Source: Pseudomonas ceruminis (lineage in GTDB: Bacteria; Pseudomonadota; Gammaproteobacteria; Pseudomonadales; Pseudomonadaceae). Taken from it: a stretch of DNA of 64,000 nucleotides. Under the pieces are notes generated by a model, which did not search any database, was not told the DNA's origin, and saw nothing but the letters and a program-made list of their open reading frames with translations. Below are positions 10,909 through 19,937 of this stretch, piece by piece. The number at the start of each line of letters is the position of its first letter. Within the stretch, counting starts at the first letter, position 1. The stretch lies in NCBI RefSeq assembly GCF_021602025.1, contig NZ_BQHW01000009.1, positions 124,001 through 188,000 on the forward strand, read 5' to 3'. Position numbers and translations under genes: made by a program.

Positions 10909-12837
10909 ATGCGCAGCCGCCTGTTACAGATTGCTTCCTGCCTGCTGCTCACCGCCGCCACCGTCAGCGCGGCGCAGGCCATCGACCTTTCCCAGCAACG
11001 CCAGTACTACGATGAGGCCAAGCGTGCACTGGCCAAGGGGGACAAGGGCCCTTACCTGCGCTATGCCCCGGCCTTGCGCGACTACCCGTTGACCCCCTAC
11101 CTGGCGTACGACGAACTTACCGCGCGCCTGAAAACCGCCAGCAACGAAGAAATCGAAGGTTTCCTGGCCAAGCATGGCGACCTGCCCCAGGCCAACTGGA
11201 TGAAACTGCGCTGGTTGCGCTGGCTGGCCGAGCGTGGTGAGTGGAACACCTTCGTCAAGTACTACGACCCCAAGCTCAACTTCACCGAACTGGACTGCCT
11301 CAACGGCCAGTACCAACTCAGCCACGGCCTGCGCGCCGAGGGCTACGCCAGCGCAGAAAAACTGTGGAACGTGGGCAAGTCGCAACCGGCCGCCTGCGAC
11401 ACCCTGTTTGGCATGTGGGCCGCCGAAGGCCAGCTGACCGAAGCCAAACGCTGGAACCGGGCCAAGCTGGCAGCCCAGGCGCGCAACTACGCCCTGGCCA
11501 ATAACCTGGTCAACTCCCTGACCACGCTTGGCGCGCAGGGCCGCCTGCTGGTGGACGTGGCGCAGAAGCCTGAACTGCTCAACCAGCCATCGCGCTTCAC
11601 CCCGGTCAACGAGGCCATGTCCGACGTGGTCAGCCTGGGCTTGCGCCGCCTGGCCCGCCAGGACCCGGAGCGCGCCATGGCGCTGCTCGACGACTACGCC
11701 CAACGCATGCACTTCTCCCGTGACGAGAAGGTCGCCATCGCGCGCGAGATCGGCCTGACCCTGGCACGCCGCTACGACCCGCGCGCCCTCGACCTGATGA
11801 CCCGCTACGACCCGGAACTGCGCGACAACACCGTCAGCGAATGGCGCCTGCGCCTGCTGTTGCGCCTGGGCCGCTGGGAGGACGCCTACGAGCTGACCAA
11901 GCGCCTGCCCCAGGACCTGGCCAGCAGTAGCCGCTGGAAGTACTGGCAGGCGCGCAGCCTGGAGTTGGCGCAACCCAACAACCCGCAGATTCCACTGCTG
12001 TACAAGACCGTGGCGCGTGAGCGTGACTTCTATGGCTTCCTCGCTGCCGACCGCGCGCAAACGCCCTATCAACTGAACAACAAACCGCTGGTACTCAGCC
12101 CGCAACTGGTGAACAAGGTACGCAATACCCCAGGTATCCAGCGCGCCCTGGAGTTCCATGCCCGTGGCCAGATCGTCGAAGGCCGCCGTGAGTGGTACCA
12201 CGTCAGCCGTCACTTCAACCGTGACGAGATGGTGGCCCAGGCGCGCCTGGCCTACGACCTGCGCTGGTACTTCCCGGCCATTCGCACCATCAGCCAGGCG
12301 CAGTACTGGGACGATCTGGATATCCGCTTCCCGATGGCCCATCGCGATACCCTGGTACGTGAAGCCAAGGTACGCGGGCTGCACTCAAGCTGGGTATTCG
12401 CCATCACCCGTCAGGAAAGCGCCTTCATGGAAGATGCCCGCTCCAGCGTCGGCGCCAGCGGCCTCATGCAACTGATGCCAGCCACGGCCAAGGAGACCGC
12501 ACGCAAATTCAGCATCCCGCTGGCCTCGCCGCAGCAGGTGTTCAACCCGGACAAGAACATCCAGCTGGGCGCCGCCTACCTGAGCCAGGTGCACAGCCAG
12601 TTCAACGGCAACCGCGTATTGGCCTCGGCGGCCTACAACGCCGGCCCCGGCCGGGTACGCCAGTGGCTCAAGGGGGCCAAACACCTGAGTTTCGATGTGT
12701 GGGTGGAGTCGATCCCATTCGACGAGACACGCCAGTACGTGCAGAACGTGCTGTCGTACTCGGTGATCTACGGGCAGAAGCTCAATGCACCGCAACCCCT
12801 GGTGGATTGGCACGAGCGGTATTTCGACGACATGTGA
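10909..12837 (+). CDS. slt: soluble lytic murein transglycosylase
   Basis: A 642-residue periplasmic enzyme that cleaves peptidoglycan to 1,6-anhydromuropeptides. Signal peptide MRSRLLQIASCLLLTAATVS followed by Ala-Gln-Ala. The long alpha-superhelical (U- and L-domain) region ends in a C-terminal SLT domain: the catalytic Glu is in FAITRQESAFMED, followed by GLMQLMPATAKETA and AYNAGPGRV. I prefer the ATG at 10909 because it gives a canonical signal peptide; an in-frame ATG at 10885 is possible, and neither has a strong ribosome-binding site. Confidence 0.95.
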   Translation: MRSRLLQIASCLLLTAATVSAAQAIDLSQQRQYYDEAKRALAKGDKGPYLRYAPALRDYPLTPYLAYDELTARLKTASNEEIEGFLAKHGDLPQANWMKLRWLRWLAERGEWNTFVKYYDPKLNFTELDCLNGQYQLSHGLRAEGYASAEKLWNVGKSQPAACDTLFGMWAAEGQLTEAKRWNRAKLAAQARNYALANNLVNSLTTLGAQGRLLVDVAQKPELLNQPSRFTPVNEAMSDVVSLGLRRLARQDPERAMALLDDYAQRMHFSRDEKVAIAREIGLTLARRYDPRALDLMTRYDPELRDNTVSEWRLRLLLRLGRWEDAYELTKRLPQDLASSSRWKYWQARSLELAQPNNPQIPLLYKTVARERDFYGFLAADRAQTPYQLNNKPLVLSPQLVNKVRNTPGIQRALEFHARGQIVEGRREWYHVSRHFNRDEMVAQARLAYDLRWYFPAIRTISQAQYWDDLDIRFPMAHRDTLVREAKVRGLHSSWVFAITRQESAFMEDARSSVGASGLMQLMPATAKETARKFSIPLASPQQVFNPDKNIQLGAAYLSQVHSQFNGNRVLASAAYNAGPGRVRQWLKGAKHLSFDVWVESIPFDETRQYVQNVLSYSVIYGQKLNAPQPLVDWHERYFDDM

Positions 12838-12844
12838 TCCGCAT

Positions 12845-12879
12845 CCGGCCTCTTCGCGGGTAACCCGCGACGAGGCCGG
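12845..12879. repeat. REP-like palindrome / bidirectional terminator
   Basis: CCGGCCTC-T-TCGCGGG-TAA-CCCGCGA-C-GAGGCCGG: a nearly perfect palindrome with one mismatched pair. It closely resembles the P. putida REP unit as I remember it (CCGGCCTCTTCGCGGGTAAACCCGC). It lies between convergent slt and the MOSC gene. Confidence 0.7.
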
Positions 12880-12891
12880 TAACGCCCCCCC

Positions 12892-13695
12892 TTATTCCAG
12901 CACTTCGACCTCCATCCCTACCGCCAGCCGGCCACTGCCATCTACCGCCAGGTTCTGCCCGAATAAAATATCCCCCTCCTTTTCGCGGAAGGTCTTGAGC
13001 GTGGTCAACGGCTCACGGTCCGGGCTGCGTGCCCCGGTCGCCGGGTCCAGCGTGGTGAAGATGCACCGCACGCTGGGTTTGAGCACACGAAACTGCAACC
13101 CGCCAATGCGTATGCGCTTCCAGCCATCCTCGGCAAACGGCGCTGCCCCCTGCACCACTAGGTTTGGCCTGAAGCGCAGCATTTCCATGGGCCGGCCAAT
13201 GCGCCGGTTCAACTCATCCAGCGAGCCCTGGCCGATCAGCAATAACGGAAAACCATCGGGGAACGCCGCACGGTCACTGTTCAAGCCGTAGCCACTGGGC
13301 AGGTAGCGCGCCCGCTGCTCCGGGCAATAGACCAGCCGTACCGGCTTGCCAAGCAGTTGCGACAGCCAGGCTGCAGCCTCATCACCTGCATCCGGCACGC
13401 GCAAGGTATCGCGCCAGAGGGTCACACCACGCAAGCCCTCGTCAGCAGGCGGCACTGCCACCTGCACAGGCGCCTGCCCTGGGGTCTCCAACAGCAACGC
13501 CCCCGCCTCACTTACGCTCGCCTTGAGCTGGCTGAGTTGCGGCCAGGCGCGCTGGGTCAGGAAGCGTCCGTTGTCTTCCTCGACCACCAGCCAGCGCCGG
13601 TCGCCTGACAGACCAAGAGGGTCCACCGCGCATGCCTGCAGGCATTGCGCCTGGCCTGACTTCACCGGGTACCGGTACAGCTCACTCAGAAACAT
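12892..13695 (-). CDS. MOSC domain protein, YcbX-like
   Basis: A 267-residue protein with the N-terminal beta-barrel MOSC_N domain (begins MFLSELYRYPVKS) and the C-terminal MOSC domain. The conserved cysteine is in LKPSVRCIFTTLDP. MOSC proteins handle sulfur or bind molybdenum cofactor; YcbX detoxifies N-hydroxylated base analogues in E. coli. There is no C-terminal 2Fe-2S ferredoxin domain, unlike E. coli YcbX. It stands alone on the minus strand between slt and cheV. Confidence 0.88.
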   Translation of the reverse strand: MFLSELYRYPVKSGQAQCLQACAVDPLGLSGDRRWLVVEEDNGRFLTQRAWPQLSQLKASVSEAGALLLETPGQAPVQVAVPPADEGLRGVTLWRDTLRVPDAGDEAAAWLSQLLGKPVRLVYCPEQRARYLPSGYGLNSDRAAFPDGFPLLLIGQGSLDELNRRIGRPMEMLRFRPNLVVQGAAPFAEDGWKRIRIGGLQFRVLKPSVRCIFTTLDPATGARSPDREPLTTLKTFREKEGDILFGQNLAVDGSGRLAVGMEVEVLE

Positions 13696-13751
13696 CCCTG
13701 CCTGCCTCGTGCCATGTCAAACAGCAAGCTTATACCCGGCAGCGGCATGGA

Positions 13752-14687
13752 TCACGCGGTGGTGGTATCCAGAAGCAGGCGCTGTTTGACCACATCGACC
13801 AGGCGATCGGGCTGGAACTTGGAGAGGAAGTTGTCACAGCCGACTTTCTTGACCATTGATTCGTTGAAGCTGCCCGACAACGAGGTGTGCAACACCACAT
13901 AAAGCTTGCGCAGGCGCGCGTCGTTGCGGATCTCGGTCGTCAGCCGGTAGCCATCCATTTCCGGCATTTCCGCATCGGTGAACACCATCAGCAGCTTCTC
14001 GCAGACATCCTCGCCAGCGTCGGCCCAGCCCTTGAGCATGCGCAATGCTTTCAGGCCATCACTGGCCACATGCAGCTTCACCCCCAGTTGCGACAGGGTG
14101 TCCCGCAGCTGCGCCAGGGCAACACTGGAGTCATCCACCAGCAGCACCTCACGGCCTCGGGCGCGGGCCAGCACCGGGTCGGCCAGCTTGTCACCGGACA
14201 CCCTGGCGTTGTACGGCACGATCTCGGCCAGCACCTTCTCCACGTCGATCACTTCCACCAGCTTGTCATCGACCTTGGTAATGGCCGTCAGGTAATGCTG
14301 GCGGCCCGCACTGGAAGGCGGCGGCATGATGGCCTCCCAGTTCATGTTGACGATGCGATCGACCCCACCCACCAGAAATGCCTGCACCGAGCGGTTGTAC
14401 TCGGTGACGATGATGGTGCTGTCCGGCCCGGGTTGCAGTGGGCGCATGCCGATCGCCTGGGACAGGTCGATCACAGGCAACGTTTGCCCGCGCAGGTTGA
14501 CCACACCACAGACGAATGCGTGACGCTGCGGCATCAAGGTCAGCTTGGGCAGTTGCAGCACTTCCTGCACCTTGAACACGTTGATTGCGAACAGCTGGCG
14601 GCCAGCCAGGCGGAACATCAGTATTTCCAGGCGGTTCTCACCCACCAGTTGCGTTCGTTGGTCTACCGTGTCGAGAATGCCAGCCAT
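13752..14687 (-). CDS. cheV: chemotaxis coupling protein CheV (CheW-REC)
   Basis: A 311-residue hybrid adaptor. Residues about 15-155 form a CheW-like domain (FRLAGRQLFAINVFKVQEVL, CGVVNLRGQTLPVIDLS). The C-terminal half is a response-regulator receiver (EVLLVDDSSVALAQL; phosphoacceptor Asp in VFTDAEMPEMDGYRL). CheV couples chemoreceptors to CheA and tunes signalling by phosphorylation. A FliA-type promoter lies about 50 bases upstream, consistent with control by the flagellar regulon. Confidence 0.95.
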   Translation of the reverse strand: MAGILDTVDQRTQLVGENRLEILMFRLAGRQLFAINVFKVQEVLQLPKLTLMPQRHAFVCGVVNLRGQTLPVIDLSQAIGMRPLQPGPDSTIIVTEYNRSVQAFLVGGVDRIVNMNWEAIMPPPSSAGRQHYLTAITKVDDKLVEVIDVEKVLAEIVPYNARVSGDKLADPVLARARGREVLLVDDSSVALAQLRDTLSQLGVKLHVASDGLKALRMLKGWADAGEDVCEKLLMVFTDAEMPEMDGYRLTTEIRNDARLRKLYVVLHTSLSGSFNESMVKKVGCDNFLSKFQPDRLVDVVKQRLLLDTTTA

Positions 14688-15039
14688 TGGAAAACCTCCA
14701 GGCTTGAGTCGGAAAATGTGAATTCATTCACCCTGTATCGGCGGCTCAAGGCGCAGCTTGACCCTCACGGGAAAATGCCGCACAGGGCAATTGATATCAA
14801 ATTACCATCATGCTTTACTGCGGTCCTCAACGCCCAGATCGACAGCGATTCCCACCTGCCACCCCCTAGGCAGGCATCAGGGAAACCCTTAGTAGCAATC
14901 GGGCGAAAGCTGATGTTCGCGATATCCTTTAGCCATTAATGTGACGCCATTCTCATTGCATGAATGGAGTCAGGCTTTTGCTAGCGATCGACATGGCGTG
15001 CCCATTTTCTGCTCCTGCCCTGCGCACTGGAGTGTCTTG
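14688..15039. other. divergent intergenic region cheV / hpt
   Basis: About 350 bases between divergent genes. The left end contains the cheV promoter. Near 14788 there is a 10-base palindrome TTGATATCAA; it lacks the four-base centre of an ANR box. No other element is recognised. The upstream extension of the hpt frame (14941-15039) has no ribosome-binding site and is treated as non-coding. Confidence 0.4.
14735..14761 (-). promoter_or_regulatory. FliA (sigma-28) promoter of cheV
   Basis: On the minus strand TCAAGCTG (14754-14761), 11 bases, then GCCGATAC (14735-14742) match the flagellar sigma-28 consensus in pseudomonads. The -10 lies about 48 bases before the cheV start codon. Confidence 0.75.
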
Positions 15040-15549
15040 ATGGACAGCACAGTCCCAAAGAGCGGCGCCCTGCAGGAATTTCTGCTGGATGCTCAGGTCT
15101 TGCTGACCCAGTGCCAGGAATGCCTGCAGCACCTGGAGTTGATCGCCAATGACCCGGACGCCTGTCATTGCCTCAGCCACACCCTCGATACCCTGGCACG
15201 TCGCGCCAGCGGCCTGGGCCTGCTTGAAGTCGCTCACTACTGCACCGTGCTGCAGCAGTTGCTGGCACCGGCCTGCCAACGCCAGCACCTGCACAGCAAG
15301 GCCTTGCCGGCGCTGGATGCCTGCCTGACCCTGCTGGCCTGGCAGCTGGAGCTGGTCGACGCCCAGACCGGCCGCCTGGCGCTGGACACCAGCGAGCAAG
15401 TCGCGCTGCTGACCGAACTGGCCACCGTGCTGGATCAACCGGTGCCGCAAACGTGTGCGCCGTGCCACGAACAGGGCAACCGCTGCGATCATCCTCACCA
15501 GAGCCTGCCACAGGGCGCCACGCCCAGCCTGCCCAACCAGGCACATTAG
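15040..15549 (+). CDS. orphan histidine phosphotransfer (Hpt) domain protein
   Basis: A 169-residue protein that reads as a lone four-helix Hpt/CheA-P1-like domain: ALQEFLLDAQVLL is followed by LSHTLDTLARRASGLGL, which aligns with the xHTLKGxAxxLGL motif and puts the phosphorylatable histidine at His47. The C-terminal 30 residues are Cys/His/Pro-rich and probably disordered. GGAG seven bases before the ATG at 15040 decides the start. It has no kinase domain and sits divergently from cheV and upstream of a NarL-type kinase. Partner unknown. Confidence 0.65.
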   Translation: MDSTVPKSGALQEFLLDAQVLLTQCQECLQHLELIANDPDACHCLSHTLDTLARRASGLGLLEVAHYCTVLQQLLAPACQRQHLHSKALPALDACLTLLAWQLELVDAQTGRLALDTSEQVALLTELATVLDQPVPQTCAPCHEQGNRCDHPHQSLPQGATPSLPNQAH

Positions 15550-15704
15550 CGGGGCGGCAATCCAACTAAGTGCGTATTAAATGCCGCACCCAGGTCGAAC
15601 TTGTGAACAGCTGTTAGTTCAGGCACCTGCAGTTGACCCATGACAATCCCAAGTTGAAATGGGCCGCCCACCGTTGGACTAAGTGACATCACTTTGATAG
15701 CCAT
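15546..15704 (-). CDS. possible small hypothetical ORF
   Basis: A 52-residue frame from the ATG at 15704 (MAIKVMSLSPTVGGPFQLGI...), extendable to a TTG at 15752. The composition reads like protein rather than a mirror of another gene, since nothing is annotated opposite it, but there is no good ribosome-binding site and I recognise no family. It overlaps the hpt stop by four bases. The rest of 15550-15856 shows nothing else. It could equally be a gene remnant. Confidence 0.25.
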   Translation of the reverse strand: MAIKVMSLSPTVGGPFQLGIVMGQLQVPELTAVHKFDLGAAFNTHLVGLPPR

Positions 15705-15856
15705 TGCCGTCGCCAAAAAGTCGTGTTCCACCCGCAGATTCCGAGGTTTCAAAGCATTGCCCAGCCGCGACCAAACCGGTCCGAGGTGTTACCATGCGCA
15801 CTAACAAATACCGGCCGACCGTATACAGAACGCTTACTCATCCGCTCGGCGATTAA

Positions 15857-16825
15857 TTGAAAGCACGACGCCAAAGCCTCTGGCAAAACATGTGCAAGGC
15901 CTCCATCAGCAAGACTTCAGTGGCTTCCCAATTTATGTTCCCACGCTTGAAGACCCCTTTGCGCTGCCGTTCTCGCGCTACCCTGCTGCGCTGGGCGACG
16001 GCATTGCTGTGCGTGGGCTCGCTGGTTGCCAATCTGTTGCTGCTGGTGCAGGGCAACGCGATGCCGGCCAGCCTGCTACTGCTGCAGCTGGTGGCCATGC
16101 TCGGGGTCGCCTGGCACCTCAGGCACGGCGCCAAGTCGATCAGCATGCGCCCGGCGGAACTGGCCGACCGCATGCTCAAGGTTCAGGAAAGCGAACGCCA
16201 GCACCTGAGCCGTGAACTGCACGACGACATCGGCCAGTTGCTGACCGCCGCCAAACTCCAGGTGGAATGGCTGCAACGCCGTGTCCCCGACGACTTGCAA
16301 GCGCATTTCGGGACCTTACGCGGCACCTTGGAAGACACCCTGGGCAAAGTCCGTGACGTCTCCGCCATTCTCAACCCGCGCCAGTTGGCCAGCCTTGGCC
16401 TGGAAGCCAGCCTGCGCGCTCACCTGGTGCGTACGCTGGCAAACTCCGATGTGCACTGGAGCCTGGAATGCAACCAACGCCTGGGCGGGATCTGCGAGGA
16501 GGTGGCCATGGCCGCCTTCCGCATCACCCAGGAGGCTGTCACCAACATGCTGCGCCATGCCCAGGCGCGTAACCTGACCATCCGCCTGCAGCGCAGCGCC
16601 GCCGGCCTAACGTTGTCGATCGAAGATGATGGCCAGGGATTCACGCCGGCGGCCAACCCGGCCGTGGCAGGCCAACGGGGCATGGCCGGCATGCAGGAAC
16701 GTGCCACTGCCCTGCAGGGCAGCCTGGAGATCGTCAGCCAGCCTGGCCTGGGCACCCGAATCGTTGTGCTGTTCCCGTGGCCACCACGCACCCATGAACG
16801 TGCCAGGACGCCTGTTTCCCGATGA
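15857..16825 (+). CDS. NarL-type sensor histidine kinase
   Basis: 322 residues, perhaps fewer because the start is ambiguous (ATG at 15935 is an alternative). Two hydrophobic segments (about 43-66 and 69-88) anchor it with almost no periplasmic loop. The HisKA_3 phosphoacceptor is in SRELHDDIGQLLTAAK; the HATPase domain shows FRITQEAVTNMLRHA and SIEDDGQGF. The lack of a sensor domain suggests membrane-internal or cytosolic sensing. Its stop overlaps the regulator's start by four bases (translational coupling), so the two form a pair. Stimulus unknown. Confidence 0.88.
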   Translation: MKARRQSLWQNMCKASISKTSVASQFMFPRLKTPLRCRSRATLLRWATALLCVGSLVANLLLLVQGNAMPASLLLLQLVAMLGVAWHLRHGAKSISMRPAELADRMLKVQESERQHLSRELHDDIGQLLTAAKLQVEWLQRRVPDDLQAHFGTLRGTLEDTLGKVRDVSAILNPRQLASLGLEASLRAHLVRTLANSDVHWSLECNQRLGGICEEVAMAAFRITQEAVTNMLRHAQARNLTIRLQRSAAGLTLSIEDDGQGFTPAANPAVAGQRGMAGMQERATALQGSLEIVSQPGLGTRIVVLFPWPPRTHERARTPVSR

Positions 16826-17481
16826 CCTGTAGATTGCTGCTGGTGGATGACCACTCGCTGATCCGTGCCGGGGTCCGTGCCCTGGTGTCCGATATCCCCG
16901 GCTACACCGTCGTTGGCGAGGCCGACGATGGTGGTCAGCTGCTCGAGCATGTTCAGCAACTGCACCCGGACATTGTCCTGCTGGACATTTCCATGCGCAC
17001 CACCAGTGGCCTCGACGCCCTCACCCTGCTGCGCGCCACGGGCAACACGTGCAAGGTGCTGATCCTGTCGATGCACACCGACCCGGAGTTGATCATGCGG
17101 GCCCTGGAGAGCGGCGCCCATGGCTATCTGCTCAAGGATGCCACTGCCACCGAACTGGAGCAGGCGCTTGCCGCCCTGCGCACCGGCGAGCGCTACCTCA
17201 GCCCGGCCATCGCCCACACGGTGATCAACCAGGCACTCATGCGCGCCCAGCACGGTAAACAACCGGATACCGAGCGGCACAACCTGACGGCGCGACAACT
17301 GGAAATCCTGCGCCTGATCGTACGCGGCAAGTCCACCCGCGAGATCGCCACGGGCCTGGGCCTGTCGATCAAGACCGTCGAAACCCACCGCTCACAGATC
17401 ATGAAGCGTCTGCAGATCTACGACGTTGCCGGTCTGGTGCTGTTTGCCGTGCGCGAAAAGATCATCAGCCTGGACGACTGA
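16822..17481 (+). CDS. NarL/LuxR-family response regulator
   Basis: 219 residues. The receiver domain has acidic Asp9/Asp10 and phosphoacceptor Asp55 (IVLLDISM). The C-terminal helix-turn-helix is LTARQLEILRLIVRGKSTRE followed by GLSIKTVETHRSQIMKRL, a typical GerE/LuxR domain. Cognate to the kinase immediately upstream (ATGA overlap). Its last 17 bases overlap the end of the convergent lipid-kinase gene. Targets unknown. Confidence 0.92.
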   Translation: MTCRLLLVDDHSLIRAGVRALVSDIPGYTVVGEADDGGQLLEHVQQLHPDIVLLDISMRTTSGLDALTLLRATGNTCKVLILSMHTDPELIMRALESGAHGYLLKDATATELEQALAALRTGERYLSPAIAHTVINQALMRAQHGKQPDTERHNLTARQLEILRLIVRGKSTREIATGLGLSIKTVETHRSQIMKRLQIYDVAGLVLFAVREKIISLDD

Positions 17482-18346
17482 GCAGCGGCGAGTCGGCCGG
17501 CAGGTGCAGGCGCAACGCGCCAGGGCGAACATCAAAACGCAGGCTTTCGGCCTGCAGCGGCTCACCGTCGAGGTTCATGTCCAGGCCTTGCGTGCTCTTG
17601 ACTTCAACCCACGGCACGCGCGCGCGTACAAACAGCCCCTCACCGCCCAGCAGGTCACGCAGAGCCCCCACTACCTGCTGCGGTGCCGGCAGGATCGCCA
17701 CGTCAAGCAAGCCATCGTCCACCCTCGCCTCAGGGCACAACACCTGCCCGCCACCGGCCTGGCGGCCGTTGCCGATGCCCAGTGCCAGCAGCTCGCCTTG
17801 CCAATGGAAGTCCGGACCGGCCACCTCCACCGACGCCGCCTGCAGCTCGCTGAAGCGGGACAGGCCGGTGAACAGGTAGGCCGCACCGCCCAGCACTTTC
17901 TTCAGGTCTTCAGAGGTGCTGGCCGTGACCTGGCTGCCAAAGCCGCCGGTGGCCATGTTCAGAAACAGTTGCTCACCCACCCGCCCGAGATCGATCGGCC
18001 GTGCCGGCACCTCTAGCAGAGCCAACGCCTGCGCAGGCTGCAGCGAAACGCCGGCGGCCCTGGCAAAATCATTGGCTGTGCCCAACGGAAGCAGCGCCAG
18101 GCTGGCCTCGGTGCCCGCCTGCCCCATGGCTTCAGCCACTTCGCGCAAGGTTCCGTCCCCGCCACCGGCAACCACGTGCGTATAGTCGGCCCCCAGCGCT
18201 TCGCTGACCAGCCGCTGAGCATCGCCCGCCTCCCAGGTCACCCGCACGTCCAGCGTCCAGCCCTGTTCGCGCTGCGCGAGCACGGCCTTGCGCACCTCTT
18301 CGTTCATCGCCTGCTTGCCATGCAGGATCAATATCGCCTTGCGCAT
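17465..18346 (-). CDS. yegS: YegS-like lipid kinase (diacylglycerol-kinase family)
   Basis: 293 residues. The catalytic domain carries the family's nucleotide motif VVAGGGDGTLREVAEAM, with LLPLGTANDFAR shortly after, and the C-terminal beta-sandwich ends DVRPGALRLHLPADSP. YegS phosphorylates phosphatidylglycerol in vitro. GGAG seven bases before the ATG at 18346 sets the start; the frame extends to 18409 without one. The 3' end overlaps the response regulator. Confidence 0.9.
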   Translation of the reverse strand: MRKAILILHGKQAMNEEVRKAVLAQREQGWTLDVRVTWEAGDAQRLVSEALGADYTHVVAGGGDGTLREVAEAMGQAGTEASLALLPLGTANDFARAAGVSLQPAQALALLEVPARPIDLGRVGEQLFLNMATGGFGSQVTASTSEDLKKVLGGAAYLFTGLSRFSELQAASVEVAGPDFHWQGELLALGIGNGRQAGGGQVLCPEARVDDGLLDVAILPAPQQVVGALRDLLGGEGLFVRARVPWVEVKSTQGLDMNLDGEPLQAESLRFDVRPGALRLHLPADSPLLSRPG

Positions 18347-18689
18347 CACGCTTCTCCATCGGGACAACCAGTGCAGATCTCGACCACTGGCAGCGGCAGA
18401 ATGCTGCATGACGCAAGGATTTTAAGCACCGCCAGGTCATGGGTCTGCCTGTTCAAGCAAAAGCGCCCTTTCCAGACCCTCCATGCTCGACAACTCTTTG
18501 GCTGTTTTAGGTCAATCATTCAAACAAGACGATTTTTTGACGAAAATCGTACCAACAAGCCCGCAATCACCTGGGCGAAGGCGCCATCGTGCGCTTTACT
18601 GTTAGCTACGGACGCGTACCGGCAGCAGCAATCGGCTGGCTGCCAAGGGCGCGTTTTTTGTCCGCGGCCTTTAACGAGGATTCCGGCTC
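18347..18689. other. intergenic region lipid kinase / glycosyltransferase
   Basis: About 340 bases between divergent genes. A small perfect hairpin ACGATTTT-TTGACG-AAAATCGT occupies 18529-18550 in an AT-richer patch. Function unknown: it could be an operator or part of the glycosyltransferase leader. No gene is convincing here. Confidence 0.35.
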
Positions 18690-19937
18690 ATGCGCATTCT
18701 CTGGACACTGCCCTATCTGCCGTGGCCCACCACCAGTGGTTGCAAGGCCCGGCAATACCATCTGCTGCGCGCCCTTGCGCAACATGGCCACCGGATCACC
18801 TTGTTGGTGCAGACCAAAATCCCCTTGAGCGATGCGACCCGCGAAGCCCTCACCCCCCTGGTAGAGCGCTTGATCGTGCTACCCCGGCGCGCCCTGCACA
18901 GCCCGCTCAACCTGTTGGCTTCGCCGATCATCGACTACCCCATGCGGGCGATCATCAATGGCTTGGCACCTTGCCTGCGCCACCGTTTCGAGCAATTGCT
19001 GGACGAGCCTTGGGACGTCATCCAAATCGAGCACAGCTACAGCTTCCAGCCGTTCGAAAAGGCGCTGCAGGCCCGTGGCTTGCCGTACATGCTCAGCGAG
19101 CACACCCTCGAATCGGTGATGGGTGCGGCCTGCCATGACCGCCTGCCGCTGTGGCTGCGCCCACTCAACGCGTTCGACCGCTGGCGCTACCGCCGCTGGG
19201 AACAACGCGTACTGTGCCAACCCAGTGAAGTGGTGGCGGTCAGTGCCCATGACGCTGAGCTGATCAGCCAGATCAGCGGGCGCCCGGTCAACGTGGTGGT
19301 CAATGGGGTGGATTGCGCTTACTACCAGGACGTACGCCCCGCCCTGCACAGCCAGCGATTGCTGTTCGTCGGCAATTTCGAGTACGGCGCCAACCTGGAA
19401 GCCATCGAGTGGGCGCTGGAAGAAATCCTGCCGCAAGTATGGATGAGCAACCCGGCCGTGCGCCTGGCCATTGCCGGGCACGCCATGCCTGCCAGCTGGA
19501 AGCTGCACTGGAACGATCCCCGTATCGAATGGCTCGGCTATCGTCCTGACCTGCGCGAACTGCAGCGCCGCTCAGCGCTGTTCTTTGCACCGCTGCGCTA
19601 CGCTGGCGGTTCGAAGGTGAAAATTCTCGAAGCGATGGCCGCCGGGCTGCCGGTGATTACCACCGGCAAGGGCGTTTCCGGCCTTGCCGTGAACAATGGC
19701 GAACATTACCTGGGCAGCGATGACGGCGACCAGTTGGCACTGCTGATCACGCAGTTGCTGAACCAACCCTGGCGCATGTGCCAACTGAGCGAAGCCGGCC
19801 GCCAGTTTACCCGGCAACGTCACGACTGGAGCGTGGCCGCCCAACAACTGGAAAACGTGCACATGCGGCTGACCCAGGCGGCCACCGCCACCGCCACACA
19901 ACCGCGCGGTGCCTGGGTCGGGCGGTCAGCCAAGTAG
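18690..19937 (+). CDS. GT4-type glycosyltransferase
   Basis: 415 residues of GT-B fold. The N-terminal acceptor domain starts MRILWTLPYLPWPTTSGCKA; the C-terminal donor domain contains FVGNFEYGANLEAIEWAL, IEWLGYRPDLRELQR and the nucleotide-sugar-binding FAPLRYAGGSKVKILEAMAA, where the conserved Glu lies. There is no transmembrane segment. No polysaccharide cluster surrounds it, so the acceptor is unknown. The stop overlaps the convergent moeA end by 12 bases. Confidence 0.88.
   Translation: MRILWTLPYLPWPTTSGCKARQYHLLRALAQHGHRITLLVQTKIPLSDATREALTPLVERLIVLPRRALHSPLNLLASPIIDYPMRAIINGLAPCLRHRFEQLLDEPWDVIQIEHSYSFQPFEKALQARGLPYMLSEHTLESVMGAACHDRLPLWLRPLNAFDRWRYRRWEQRVLCQPSEVVAVSAHDAELISQISGRPVNVVVNGVDCAYYQDVRPALHSQRLLFVGNFEYGANLEAIEWALEEILPQVWMSNPAVRLAIAGHAMPASWKLHWNDPRIEWLGYRPDLRELQRRSALFFAPLRYAGGSKVKILEAMAAGLPVITTGKGVSGLAVNNGEHYLGSDDGDQLALLITQLLNQPWRMCQLSEAGRQFTRQRHDWSVAAQQLENVHMRLTQAATATATQPRGAWVGRSAK

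Noticed and set aside
14786-14797. ANR/FNR box near cheV
   Set aside because: TTGATATCAA lacks the four-base centre of TTGAT-N4-ATCAA.
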